Positions 52,587-63,975 of a stretch of DNA of 64,000 nucleotides are shown piece by piece. The DNA is from Trogon surrucura (lineage: Eukaryota > Chordata > Aves > Trogoniformes > Trogonidae). Numbering within the stretch: the first letter of the stretch is position 1; every line of letters begins with the position of its first letter. A program made the position numbers and the translations under genes. The stretch lies in assembly GCA_020746105.1 (NCBI GenBank), contig CM036626.1:16566001-16630000 (forward strand), read 5' to 3'. A model generated the notes under the pieces. It was not told the DNA's origin and searched no databases. It saw only the letters and a program-made list of their open reading frames with translations.

Positions 52587-52608
52587 ATGAGGATCATACG
52601 ATCCTCAT
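52587..52608. repeat. Short perfect inverted repeat
   Basis: ATGAGGATC and GATCCTCAT are separated by four bases (ATAC). The arms are 9 bp and perfect. No promoter or terminator function is implied in this setting. Confidence 0.7.
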
Positions 52609-55600
52609 GCTGGCAATAAATGTTAGGACGTTCGTAAGCCAGAATCCATTAATACATTTATCTAATGATAACCTGAACTCTGCTCTACTTGTCTCAGGAA
52701 AATATAAAGAACTTCAGTTCTCTTTCCAGTAGTGTATACTAATGCACACATCAATCATGTGAAATGGGAACCAGAATGTCTCCATGACAAAGTATTGTAG
52801 AATGTCTAAAAAGTGTGTCTTCCTATAGAAAATATGAACTAGCTCAGAAAAATTTCACAACAGCAGGTGTCTCCTCCTAAATGCTCTTCCTAACTTCTGC
52901 ACAAGACACATGGATTTTAATACCATAAGAATTTCACAGTTGTTACAGATGTCAGTTCAGACAAAGGTAAACAGGAATTGGAAATCTTCTGGCAGAGTAC
53001 CTGTTCTGGTGAGGCATGCTACTGCTTTTTTGGCAAATTTCACCATATCAGTTGGCACTCATAAATAGTAATTAATTAGACTAATTTACTATATAATGAA
53101 GAGAGTGACTTTCTTGTGAATGCATGTGTAATGAATATAAATAATACCATACTGAGAATGTTGTCAGTTTTCTACTGTACCCCTTTCCAAATACTTTTCT
53201 CTGAATGATCTGTTTGGCCTGTCATTCATGTGGGTTTTGGAATAAAACAATCGTCCTTATGAGAACACTCAGTGTAATTACTAAGGCCACTGCTTAAATA
53301 ACTCTACTGGAGTCACTCCATCTGTGAACTGCATGAGCCTACATAAAATAATTCACTACACATGTAGAAAGAAAGGGAGAGACTCACAGGAAAACTGCAG
53401 ATAACCTCAGGGCTTAGCAGTAGGTCTACTACAATTAAATGAAAGATTTTCTGAAGGTGACCTTGCGGGTGTTCATTCCTTACTCTTGTCAACGGTGGAT
53501 CATGATGACAAGGCGGGCAGAAGATAGTAATGAGGCAGTTTGATTGATCAGTGAATGTCAAATTAATTCAGCTGGAAGCTTGCCAGAGCAAAACACAAAA
53601 CTGCACAGTGGAATAAATAGGAGAGTGGATTTGATACTTTGGCTAGAACGATGCCCTGAAACCATTGAAAGGATGACTCGGGCAAGGAAAGGTAGAAAAT
53701 GAATTCTGTAATGAATTATTTGTCATTCAAAACAAATTTGGTTTTACAACAGGAGATAGAAACGATGCACAAATCTTAGCAGCTTTGCCAAAAGGAGAAG
53801 CAATATATTAGAAAAATGTTAGTGGGACAGCTGAGGAATATTCATTTATCTTTAGGCAATCTGCAAATTCAGCCTCTTAGGTTAAAATCAAAGGAACCAG
53901 TCTGGAGGATTCAGTAATTTAAAACATGAAGGAAAAAAGCCCTTTTTTACTTTATTTTGTATGTACAAGCACGTATCATTTTATAGAGCTTTTTCAGAAT
54001 CAATCTTGAGAAAATTGGTCTATTAAATATATTTATTTGGATTTGATTGCAATCATTTATGAAATGTTTATGGTCTGCTGTATACACAGAGGGAAACCCT
54101 GGCTGACTGAGTCAACAGCAAAGCCTCTCTGAGTTCACTGGCTGATGTGTATTATTGCTACACATACAAGGAAGAATTGTCCCTACCAAAATCAGGGATT
54201 TTTCTGATGATCAAATATAGTGGCTATTATCAAATTTACTTAACCCATTTCACTCCTATTAGCATGAAAAATAATGTTCACCTCCTCAACATTACTCTTC
54301 CTTGAGAAAAAGTAGCTGCGTAACTTATGCCCCAAAATAGCTTGTTGCTCCTGGTGGGCAGCTCCCTTTCCAACGTGGCTGCACATCCAGAAAACCTTCT
54401 TGTGCCTGAAAGTAGGTTTTTTGATGTAACAGAGTTGGGAGGAAGAGAAGCGGTGGGTTTGTGGAGAGATCAGGGAAGAAGTGGGAAAACCTCTGCACAG
54501 CCCTATCAGCTGCATCATCCCATCCTGCTTTTCCCCAGAGCCGTTTTCTGTGGATGCCCGTGCTGTTGTCGGGGGCTGTTTTTGCAGCCATCCTTCTTTG
54601 AAACCAAAATGCCGGCGCAGTAAATGTGAAGGCTACGCCACAGAAATGCCAGCACACGAGTTCTATCAGCTGCTGGCAGCCCGTAATTACATAACTGCAG
54701 GTTGCTAAATGTTCTTTTTCATAAAATAAGTAGCATTGTCCTATTTAGGCTGTAAAGGTACTTATAGCAGATTTATGATGTGAACATACATCCTGGAGTG
54801 GGAATTTGCTAGTTTCACACAGGATCAGTATTTATGCTGCAATTGCAAGACATACTTTTACCAGGGTAGAAAAATATCTAACTGGGCTTCATTATCAGCC
54901 CTTTATGCATCTGCTGTTCTGTTGGAGGTAGAAGAATTTTTCTTCCAAGCGTAATGCTGATGTTGAAAACGCAGAGAGAGCTTTTATGACTAAGGTTAGT
55001 TCAACTGCTCAGTGTCTCTTGGGAGTACTCATGCCATCACACTGGTAAATTAATTTCCTTTGGCTATTCTGTGTCCCACTTGTGTTAATTTTCTACGAAC
55101 ATTTCTACAGTGTGGTTCTATCAACAAAAATATTAATAGGATGACTGTTTCTAAACCAAGGCATATTTGCAAGGGCTACTCCTGGTGCTTGCTCATGTAC
55201 AATTTCTGAAATCATGGAGTACTCGTTTGTAAACAATTCTTGTTTTTAAAAATGCTGCTGAAAACAATAGAAGCTTAGATGAGGAATTTTGCTTGTTAAC
55301 TAACGTTAACAGAGTTTTAGGGCTGCAAATGTGGTTGTCGAATGCCAGGAAAGGCTGATGGTAAGGTTCTTTGTGCAGTGACAACTCCATCATCTTTGGT
55401 GTACACACTATAAACCGGGTTTTCTATCTGGAGGGATAGAAGCAAATTCCTCCAGGTTAGCTGCTCCTGCTCCTGCCTGTTTGCATCGCAGGACTGGCCA
55501 GACCTGGGAGTTTGACATTGCAAAGGCTCGGGCACAGGGGACTCATTCTGCACAGTGCAGAGGAAGTGAGGGGAGAGTGCACAGTGCTGGGACATGAGTC

Positions 55601-57639
55601 CCGTGGATTTTCCCCACAGGCACCGCTCAGCACATCTGCTGGTGCCAGCACACATATTCTGTCACAAGAGCAGGACTGCTGGCAAGCACATCCGAGTCTC
55701 ATGGCACAAATTGAAGGGTCGATAGGAACAAGACATGGGGATTTTGCCACCAACATCAGTGGGAAACAAATTGAGGTGGTGGCTTTTTATGCATTTATCT
55801 GCAGTGATTAATTTTTTAGGGAGTCAGGGGCAACCAGCTGCCACTGAGCTATCTGTTTCTAGGCTCTGACTGTTCAATATCTTCCCAGCTGGAGAAGCTT
55901 TTGTCCCCACCTCATCTCTTTTCGATCGTTCACATTATCGCTTGATAAATATCTCATGACATGATGATCTGTTTTACCCAAACCTGCACCTCAGAGACCT
56001 CCCCACAACTTCTGCCATCCCAGCCCCAGGAATGTAATGCCTCAATAAAAAAAAAATAATGACTTGATGTGACGTGAAGTGAGACCTGAAATACCCTTGA
56101 TATTATATGTTAGATACATTACAAACCCTCACATGCTACGGGGTTTAATGGCTTACTGCAGTTCTATTGAAAAGCTGTACTTTGTTCATCTGAGAAGAAA
56201 TTTGTCATATACAGAGGAACAATTAGTCAACCTGAGAGATGATAGTGTCTCTTGATCTGGTCTGTATAATCATATGATGCCTATTAGGTTCTTACCTCAT
56301 TCTTCTTCTGCCGCTATATGGAAATACTTGTTTGGGAACTACCTGCCGTTGATGAAAATACTTATTTTTTGTTAATAGAGGTTACTGTTAGGGCACTGAA
56401 ATACCCTATGGATGAGAAACTGCAATGCAGAACTTTAGGAATCCGCTTTGAAGGCCCTGAGTTAGGAGCTGAATCTCCTTCAGGAGGTGCCAATTTCTTT
56501 CCACCGTGAGGGGAAGCTCGTGAGTCATTTGGGTGCCCGAGCAAAGTGCTTAAACTATGTATTCTCTACAAATAGCCACAATTTCAAAGGTGGTCTCTAA
56601 AATGGCATGGCCCGTCTTTCCTCCAGGAACAGACATTTGCACATTGCTAAATCTCACTTGACTTAATTTTGGCACAGAAACAGTCTCTTGCTTTTAGTGA
56701 CGCAGGTTCCTTACGTGTGCAGGGGAAAGCACAATCCTGCAGTTGCACTTTCAAGGATTTCACAGAAAAGTGATTCCCTGGAGCTTCTGATCTTTTAATT
56801 CTCAAGGCAGGAAACCCACTGCTTTTTAAAGCAATCATTTTGTTAGTCTGAGTTCGCTGCTCTTGAAGTCTAATCATTGAATTCAATGGGAAGGATCTCA
56901 GCCCACCCATTGCCTTGAAATTCCACCTATTCTTCCTTGGAATGGTAGTAACTAACTTTTTCTCCACTGTGATAATGCTATTTAACTCTCCAGTTCATCT
57001 GCAATAATATTCTCCCCTAATATTTATTGTATGTATTGAAAATTTTTACTTGATCTTCATTTTCAGATAATGTCCGTATATCTATATGATAACATTTTGA
57101 TTTTTCAGCTGATGTACATTTCTCAGTAATGCAGCACTTGAATGCATAGCCATTGCTCTGAATTTTAAAGAGATATCCTAGGACTGGAATGAACCTAGAA
57201 GTTGCTTTAAAAGCCTCTCTCATCTTTAAACAATTCACACAAAAAAAATCAAGTGCAAAGCATTCCATTGATTAAAGATTATTTAACACGTTTGAATAAT
57301 TTAAAAAAAATCATATATCTAAAACTTAGTTACATTTATGTAAGCCTGCACTGGTGTTTCTAACATGATTTTTTATTAATGTCAAAGGAAGGGACATGGT
57401 TTTGATTTTTCCCAAAGGAAATACCAGGTTTTAATGTGGTGAAAGGACAACCATCGTTTGCCCAGATTTCCGTTGCTGTGACTCATTTACTTGTCCCACT
57501 CCTTCAGTAATTAGCCAGATGAGCTTTCTTTCTGCCAGTTGGCATTCCCAGAGCATCTGAGGGGAACCCTGGTGCTTTCTGTTTGTATCAGTTGAAATGA
57601 GAAAGGTGCTGGGTCACTCCTAAACACAGACTGAGGCAC

Positions 57640-57740
57640 CGTCCCACGCGGTGCAGTCAGCCCCGCTCGCTGCCTTCGCTCTCCCGCCCCCTCCCCACTA
57701 ATTCAAGTGTCGATCCAGAGCAGCTGGGCTTGGCGATGGT
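57640..57740. promoter_or_regulatory. Small CpG-rich patch
   Basis: About nine CpGs in 100 bp (CACCGTCCCACGCGG, CCCGCTCGCTGCC, CTTCGCTCTCCCGCCCC), followed by TCGATCC and GGCGATGG. It lies about 1.9 kb beyond the stop codon of the minus-strand gene and 200 bp from a G-quadruplex-type tract. Promoter or enhancer function is inference from composition. Confidence 0.25.
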
Positions 57741-57959
57741 GTACTCGTGCCAGGGATGTGGCATCTCAGAAGGGTCACTTTTGGGGAGGGAACATTTAAA
57801 GCATATGGGAGGAAAACGCTACTTGGGAAATTTTTTGACACTTCGAGATTCTATATTGGCTCTTGGGTATGAGGAGAGATTACCGCAGTGAGTTTTTTCC
57901 CCTTCTTCCTAAAATCCTTTGCCATAACATTTTGCAGTGTAAAGCACTTTTTAAGTGGA

Positions 57960-57977
57960 GGGAGGGGGAAGGGAGGG
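57960..57977 (+). other. G-quadruplex-type motif
   Basis: Four G runs (3, 5, 3 and 3 long) are separated by loops of one or two bases. This fits the standard intramolecular quadruplex pattern. Confidence 0.7.
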
Positions 57978-57979
57978 AA

Positions 57980-59104
57980 TTATTAAAGATAAGGATTATA
58001 TTAAGGGAAGCGGCCAACTTTGGAGCCAAGCAGCATGACAAGATTGAGGTAGAAGAGCAGAGACTGATTTTTGATGTGGGATAATTTAACTTAAGACCAT
58101 GACTATCACTCACAGTTTTACACATTGTAATGAATGCAGGCATGCAGCAAGAACAGTTTGGAAGCATCTGATACATGAAAGCATGAATATGATATTAGGC
58201 ACTTTTAATTGCTGAATTTTTGGTGTCTTAGGCTGTTTTTTAATATTTCCATTGTCATTATTCTCTCTTTAAGAAGCAATAAGGGTGCTCCTTAGCTCTA
58301 CAGAGCCTGTTGGACATGAAAACGCAGAAACCAAATGGATTTTTTCTATACTTCATGCTAGTAAATTATTTATTTTGTATGAGAACAGCTTTTGTAGTGT
58401 ATCTCCTTAATTAAGCTGCTTCAGGCACCCTTCCAAGAGCAGTGTATACTGGCCCAGTTTCAAGATCTTCTCGGTGCAGGGGAGGGGTACCAGTGAGCCG
58501 ATTACGGGTCTCAGCCTCACAAACCCCGTCTGCTCCAGCCTTGATTTCAATTAGAACATCTGAAGGGGTGGCTTCAAGTTGCCCCCAGTCTTTCTGTGGC
58601 CTCAGAGGCTCTCAGCTAGCTGGGGACTGAGAAAATGGAGATTTCTACCCATTACACACATTGTGACAGCTGAGTGTTTCCCCTGCTGAAGCCGTGCTCT
58701 GTCTGGATCTGCTCTGGTAGTGATTGGGATGAGTGGGAAGGAACTGTGGCCCTTTAAGTATAATTGTGCTTCACTGTTATATCTGTGTTCTCTCAGCAAT
58801 GTCTGTTAGTCCCCAACAGCCTTTATGTGAGATGAGTGAATACTGCTCTCCCTAGACTTGCGTGCTTAGGATGAAGTAATTACAAATGATATGAAAATTC
58901 AGTCACAATACTGCAAAAGTTTCCTTAGGATATGTTTCTTTTATGAAAGAAAGCAGAGAAAAAAGTGATAGCTTCACTGAATTCAAATGGAGATCTTTGA
59001 TGTGTTGATATTCTTGGTAGATGCATGTCAAAAGCTTAAGTTCAGCTTTGCCAATAAAAAAAATATTTGAGCTGCAGCGCTGGGGAGACAGTTCCCAATC
59101 TTGA
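57980..59104. other. Intergenic DNA beyond the minus-strand gene
   Basis: No exon or repeat recognised between the quadruplex motif and the likely 3' end of the minus-strand transcript. Confidence 0.4.
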
Positions 59105-59121
59105 GACTGGGGGAAGATGCA

Positions 59122-59127
59122 TTTATT
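59122..59127 (-). terminator. Candidate polyadenylation signal AATAAA
   Basis: Canonical hexamer on the minus strand in CAATAAATGC, about 510 bp after the stop codon. It is the first canonical hexamer I saw downstream of the stop. No strong GU-rich element follows, so the call is tentative. Confidence 0.4.
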
Positions 59128-59210
59128 GAACAAATACTCATAAAAAATTATCCACAGGGAAGTTCTTTATACAGTTGGTATCTGTAAATAGCATATTAAC
59201 TTATTAAAAA

Positions 59211-59238
59211 AAGAGAGTGAGAGATAGGAGAGAGAGAA
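59211..59238. repeat. GA-rich tract
   Basis: A run of A followed by GAGAGTGAGAGATAGGAGAG. Low-complexity purine DNA inside the proposed 3' UTR. Confidence 0.6.
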
Positions 59239-59637
59239 CAAAACTATTGTCCTTGCTTAAGTGAAATCAAGTGGCTGGTAGGATGCCCTTTTGTAGCTCA
59301 TTTGCTGACACTGCTGACACTTGAGACATTAAACCTCACCTGTGAAGGATTCTTGCCAAAAGAGGGGTTGTACGCGAGCAGCTCTGAAAGCGGTGCCAGT
59401 GATTTGAAATCGTAAAATTACTAAAAAAATAATAAAAAACCTCTTCCTGCTGGAAGAGTCAAGGACAGACCTGAAATTGAAGGGAATTGAATCAGATTTT
59501 TTTTTTTGTAAATTGTACTCCCAGGCTACTTAAGAAGAAAGTTTTTCAGATGTAAGGAAAAATAGCTCCTTGAGCTTGATACCTACCATTTACGAGATAG
59601 CTGGTGAGTACTTTTGTTGTGAATGTGTTTGTGTTTT

Positions 59638-60157
59638 TTATGACTTGTGAGGAGATGCAAAACTTTGATCTAGTTTAGCAAAATCAGATTGTAGCAGGAA
59701 CGCTTGAGGAAGCTGCAAGAGTTCATCAGGGAACTTTGTCATCGGTGGTGGGTCTGCAGGAGAGTGTCCCTGCATGGTTTGCTCAAAGAGCAGCTTTGCT
59801 GGCAGTGAAACTTCCAAACAGACATCCCTCTCTGATCTCTGGAAGTCTTCTTTTGGATAGGGCTCCCAAGTGTATCTTGGTAGAATTCCCCAACATGTTA
59901 AAGTAGAAATATCGAGGTTTCTGATAGAAGTTTTTTCTGTTTCTAAATACTGACAGATTATCCTTGCCAGAGATACCTTACACCTGAGCTTGTGGAAAAA
60001 AGCATACATCAAAATGTTCTCTTTTTTTTCCTCGTTTTTTGTTTTGTTCTTCCGTAAAGTAAATGAAGGGTATTTACAGTGAAATAAATCACCAGGAGAA
60101 GATGCTTTCAGTGCCATAGTACCCAGTTCTCCGCCATCAATATCCACAAAATTATAT
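59638..60157 (-). CDS. Terminal coding exon of an unrecognised gene
   Basis: The longest host-type open frame in the window, and I do not recognise the protein. The exon is preceded by a plausible acceptor (TTTGTATTTTTGACCTAG|A at 60158). It starts with one base that completes a split codon, then stays open for 172 codons to a TAA stop at 59638. Composition is protein-like: YNFVDIDGGELG at the start, a charged K/N/E-rich patch (KNKTKNEEKKEN) around residue 40, then hydrophobic/aromatic segments including WGILPRYTWEPYPKEDF and a proline-rich HSPADPPP. No signal peptide, membrane helix or zinc-finger pattern is visible. The exon's first GTG at 60147 is not a start. Phase fits the exon at 61577-61635, giving an AG|A arginine codon at the junction. 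Joining directly to the exon at 62746 would instead create a stop at the second codon. The product is therefore the C-terminus of a larger protein whose 5' part lies right of the window. Confidence 0.72.
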
Positions 60158-61576
60158 CTAGGTCAAAAATACAAACATACAAACATTAATGAAAAAGAGG
60201 ATCTTAATAAAAGCAGATCTTTTTTTTTAAGTTGCAGAGTTATTGCTTTGCAGAAGCCATTAGAAGGTTCATGTAGCTGCACTCTCTGTTGGAGAAGGAT
60301 GTCGTGCCTAAAAATGTTGTCACCTTCAGAATACTGTGAAAGTCAGGAGCAAGTTATTAAAATAAGGCAGTGCTAGAAGTTGTGGGTGGAATCACAATGG
60401 AAAAGCAACATTTTCTTTTGTATGGCTGACGCAGTAATCTCAGCTTTTCTGGGGAGATGCTAGGAATTATGTTGACGGTGAGATTAATGTATTACTAAAG
60501 TATTTAACAGCAACAACAGCTACCGTGTTACCTCTCTAATACATTAATAATACCTAGCATTTCTGAGTTGCATCGCCCCTTTCCTTATGGGTTTGTTGGA
60601 TCCATCCCTTCTACAGTGCAGTCAGCTCTCGCTGCCTTGAGAGATGGAGAAATAGAAAGGCTTTCTCAGGAAAGAGATTGACTGGGGTGAGACTGGGGCT
60701 CCTGTGGGAAATGATGAAAGCTGCCAGGCTTGTGCCTCAGAAAATGCCAGTGAACAACAGCACAATATAAAGGAAGAGACTTTCTGGTTTGGGAGAGATG
60801 TTGAATTGAGCAGGAAGAGCCTGATGGTGGAGGAAGGGTTAAAAAGGGTCATTTTGTGGCCAGCATAAAATTTGGCTTGCACTGATGGCTTCTTCACTTG
60901 GAAAGCTCTTTCTTTCTGCAGGGGAAATCACAATAGGCAAGAGTGGGAATAAAGGAGATTTCTTACCCGTTCTCCTCCAACTGACTCCAGGCCTCACAAT
61001 TTACAGATTTTGCTCTGCACTCTCCCTTGCTCTATTAGCTGCTCTTGCCAACTCTGATGCCAGTAGCTAAACTGTTTCCAGTTTGGGTTTTTCACAGGTT
61101 TTGCTTTAAACATTCGTTTCACTCGTGGAGGCTTCCATCCCAGGATCCCCACACTTACTTATTTATGCATAAAAGCTGTTTCTCAGCAAAAACACAGACC
61201 TGGGGGCAGGAGGCACAGTGACATGTCTCATGTTTCTACTGTCTAATAGCGGGATTGATGGTGGGGTCAAGCCAGCACAGCAGAAGCCACACGCTTCATG
61301 CAGGGCCCAGGCAATCCGGAGGAGAGCTCTGCTCAGGCTTGGGTTTATTCACAGTCTCTGATTAACAGTATTACCATCCCGAGGCTCCTGCTGTGTCACG
61401 TCTTGCCTGTCTGCTCAGAACCAAGACCCAAAGAGCATCATGTACTTGCACAACCCTGGTGATTGCCTTGGCTCCTACCTCTCAAGCCAGTGCTGCCAAT
61501 CTCTTTTCCATTGCTGACCATCCAGACTTGCCTTTTAAGCTCTCTGAATTGGCTTTTTGGGAGAACTGAAGTTTAC
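60158..61576 (-). other. Proposed intron, last of the minus-strand gene
   Basis: About 1.4 kb between two phase-matched exons. It starts with GTAAAC and ends TTGACCTAG on the minus strand. Open frames inside (such as around 60622-60897) lack splice support. Confidence 0.5.
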
Positions 61577-61635
61577 CTATCCTGCCTGGCCAATTTGCTA
61601 ACAAGGCTCAGCTGTCTTTTCTGGGCCTTGACAGG
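61577..61635 (-). CDS. Internal coding exon (59 bp) of the same gene
   Basis: A short exon inferred from splice signals and phase. The acceptor is CTGAAAATCTTTCTCCAG|CCT and the donor is GGATAG|GTAAAC. It begins at a codon boundary, as the upstream exon requires, and reads PVKAQKRQLSLVSKLARQD. It leaves two bases (AG) that join the A of the terminal exon to make an arginine codon. The segment is basic and probably helical. It is too short to recognise by similarity. The support is that it is the only segment I found between its neighbours that repairs the reading frame with consensus splice sites on both sides. Another small exon could have been missed. Confidence 0.55.
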
Positions 61636-62745
61636 CTGGAGAAAGATTTTCAGGGCTTGGCTAAGCTCAGAGGATTTGGAGCAGCTGCCAGTAGTTCCTG
61701 AGGGTTGTTCTCAGCAGCTTCACCTTTCCTGAGAGAGGCTTCTTGTGCATGTCCAAAATGGGGATTTTTCTCACTGAAAAAAAGATGGATGAGCTCTCCT
61801 TCACCACCCTCTAAACATCCTCTTCCCCTTTCCTTCTCTTCTCACAACACTATATAAGAAGTGGTGTGTGCCAAGGAAAATAATGAACCTGTATGTGCTC
61901 TTTTACTGCTACTTTCTATCCGTGTATACTATGTCAGATATATTGAAAGTAATGGGATTTATAACACTATTATGTTTCTGATAGTTGGCCATATCTATGC
62001 CTAATCTTATTTTTTTCTCTGAGCTCCCCTGTCCTTTGCTGCACTATGATTTGATATTTTTTTTTTAATGTAGTGATATCAGTCTCTAGGAGGCAATGTT
62101 CTGTCACAATTAGAGTTATTAGATGGCACTCTATATAAAAAGAGGCCAAAGTGACTTGGTAGTTATATCTTTTTTTTTTTTTCATAGCTATAGACTCATT
62201 AGAAGAGCCTCATCCACTTGTGGCAGGCAGGCCAAAGCACACCTCATTAGTGTTTAGTAGGAGAAAATCCTGGCATGCAGCACCAAAGGTTAGTTACTGA
62301 TGTATTTCATGATAGATCTAAAGCTCTCTATTTTAACACTTGCTCTAAAGCAGAGCTACTGAACCATGGCTCTGTATTGCAGTACATTAAAATGCAATGA
62401 TAATTACCCTCATTATGAAAACATCTCTTCATAGCTTTTGCAATACTTGCTTCAAAAATGGATTAAGGAGGAGTACACTTGGGATGCAATCTACAGAAGT
62501 GAGGGGTGAAGGCTAGGAGACTACATCTATGAACAGGAAAGGTGACGAAAAGATGTCCCTCTCTGACTGAATCCCACAACTAACTGCTCTCTCTTAAAAA
62601 GGACTAATCCACTTGCCAGGGAGACGTTTCCCGTAGTCCTCCATGGAAGCAGCACTCAGTGAGTCTCAGTCCTCCCATTTGTTTAATACACGTCTGGTGT
62701 AGGGTTGACCAATTAAATCGGTTTCATCTAGATGCGTGTGCTTAC
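61636..62745 (-). other. Proposed intron of the minus-strand gene
   Basis: About 1.1 kb, starting GTAAGC and ending in the pyrimidine-containing TCTTTCTCCAG on the minus strand. It includes a T13 run (plus strand) at 62170-62182 and nothing else of note. Confidence 0.55.
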
Positions 62746-62934
62746 CTGGTACTCCCACACACAGAATTTCTGCTTTTTGCTAGTTTTGAAGTGACAAAAT
62801 GAAAGGTGTTTTAGCTGAAAACAGAACTCATTAAAAGTTAGGTTTGTATTTCCAGCCTGTCCATGCACACAGGGGAAAACTAGTTCTTGTACGTAATATG
62901 TAACCCAGGATTTGGTTTGAAGAGCTGTATTAGC
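62746..62934 (-). CDS. Internal coding exon (189 bp) of the same gene
   Basis: A well-formed internal exon. The acceptor is CTTCCCTCTTTTGTCTCCAG|GCT with a clear pyrimidine tract, and the donor is TACCAG|GTAAGC, close to consensus. It is exactly 63 codons, phase 0 at both ends. It starts ANTALQTKSWVTYYVQELVF, holds a cysteine- and phenylalanine-rich middle (NEFCFQLKHLSFCHFK) and ends with KQKFCVWEYQ. Three cysteines and two histidines are scattered without a zinc-finger spacing. I do not recognise the protein family. The preceding exon must end at a codon boundary. A segment at 63892-63975 that ends in AAACAG|GTGGGT would fit. Alternative readings (chance frame with lucky splice sites) are unlikely, given both sites and the phase match downstream. 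Confidence 0.7.
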
Positions 62935-63891
62935 CTGGAGACAAAAGAGGGAAGCCTTAATTAGAAATAAAACAAGCAGGCTTTCAACCACCCTGAACTT
63001 GGTGGGATATAGAAGAGGCTTTGCAGTAAGAAAACTCCTTGATCTACCAAGTTTCCACAACTACCACTACCTGGAAAAGCCCTTACATTGAGTAAGAAAA
63101 CAAAAAATGGGATATATTTCCCCATCCCAAGCAGTGGTAAGGTTTTCTGTAATGTGCTTCTCAACAGGGGACGGCAGTTTGATAAGGATCAACATCTGAT
63201 CTTTACAATTCAGTGGAAAAACTTTGCTGACGTATGTATGGCTTACACTTTCTTGCTTGTTTGTAGCCTCCAGGAGACATATGAGCAGAAAACCAGTCAG
63301 TTGGGTAATCGTGGTAATTAAAAGAGATGTAAACTTTCAAAGTAGCTGACACTTAGTCATTACACCAAGCTGTCATGCTTGACTGAGCTAACGTTAATTC
63401 CGATAGCCCATTATATCTCGCTGATATCAGTTTAAAAGATAGCTGCTGTGTTTCTTAAGCAACTTGCAGCTGCAGTCATAAGAGTATTGATTGCAGTGTA
63501 TGTTTGACAGGTGTGAGATTAAGAGAAATTGTGCCGTAGATATTATTTTGCTGTCACTGCTCAATGCCGTATGGATTCCAGCTATATCCTTCTGTCTTTT
63601 GCTGGTGAAGTCCTGTGGAATCTGCCTGAGAGGTGCAAGCTTGAGGGAACACCTTCTTTTGGGCTGTAGTTTTAGTTTCTTAGCATACGTCTCTCTGATG
63701 TTGGTACCTGACTTACAAAGGTGATGGAGAATGGGAGTAAAAAAGCAGATTTTTAGCCAGCTTCACCATTTTCTTTGAGCCTTCACCACATGCTAAGTTG
63801 TAGACCTCAGCTGAAGTCTTCTAATTGACTTCAGCAGGCTTTGATGGAGAGGCCGAGCACTGAAGTTTTTTATTCCTTGGGAATTACCCAC
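62935..63891 (-). other. Probable intron; no further exon seen
   Basis: Upstream of the 189-bp exon. A segment after GGGCTTTTCCAG near 63070 stays open for a while but has no usable donor. Confidence 0.4.
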
Positions 63892-63975
63892 CTGTTTAAA
63901 GAGGTATTTTATCTCATCTTTCTTGCTGACTTCAAATTGATTTCCCAGTAGCAAATTATTATTTTTGAGACCTTG
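63892..63975 (-). CDS. Possible partial upstream exon
   Basis: On the minus strand 28 codons are open up to a good donor, TTTAAACAG|GTGGGT. They end at a codon boundary, exactly as needed to join the exon at 62746. The peptide (…FEVSKKDEIKYLFKQ) is charged and helix-like. The weak point is the left side: a TAA lies in frame at 63976-63978, and no acceptor with a pyrimidine tract is visible before it. The exon start is therefore uncertain (possibly AACAAG|GTCTC, or an AG inside the stretch). Treat as tentative. Confidence 0.3.

Larger units (their letters stand above)
49619..57635. other. Noncoding DNA, no gene recognised
   Basis: AT-rich. Holds a T21 run at 50929-50949 and a perfect 9-bp inverted repeat at 52587-52608. 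GC-richer spots at 54350-54620 and 55450-55750 have open frames on both strands, with no splice or start support. Confidence 0.5.
59105..59637 (-). other. Probable 3' UTR of the minus-strand gene
   Basis: The stretch runs from the stop codon at 59638 to just past the first AATAAA on the minus strand (59122-59127). It contains a GA-rich tract at 59211-59238 and several A/T runs. The length, about 530 bp, is ordinary for a vertebrate 3' UTR. The true cleavage site is not visible. Confidence 0.4.

Noticed and set aside
54240..54708. Several overlapping frames of about 75-110 codons on both strands
   Set aside because: A GC-richer stretch with few stops in all frames. No start context, splice sites or recognisable peptide.
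55193..55811. Overlapping frames of about 100 codons on both strands
   Set aside because: Same reason: several frames are open at once and none has coding signatures.
56720..56966. Minus-strand frame with acceptor-like ATTATCACAG and donor-like CAC|GTAAGG
   Set aside because: It lies beyond the stop and poly-A candidate of the only gene on that strand, has a poor pyrimidine tract, and the 106-codon length fits chance.
63806..63891. Alternative exon reading on the minus strand starting VGNSQGIKNF after AAACAG
   Set aside because: Its only donor (CTGAG|GTCTAC) is weak and its phase does not match the next exon. The same AAACAG|GTGGGT works better as a donor.
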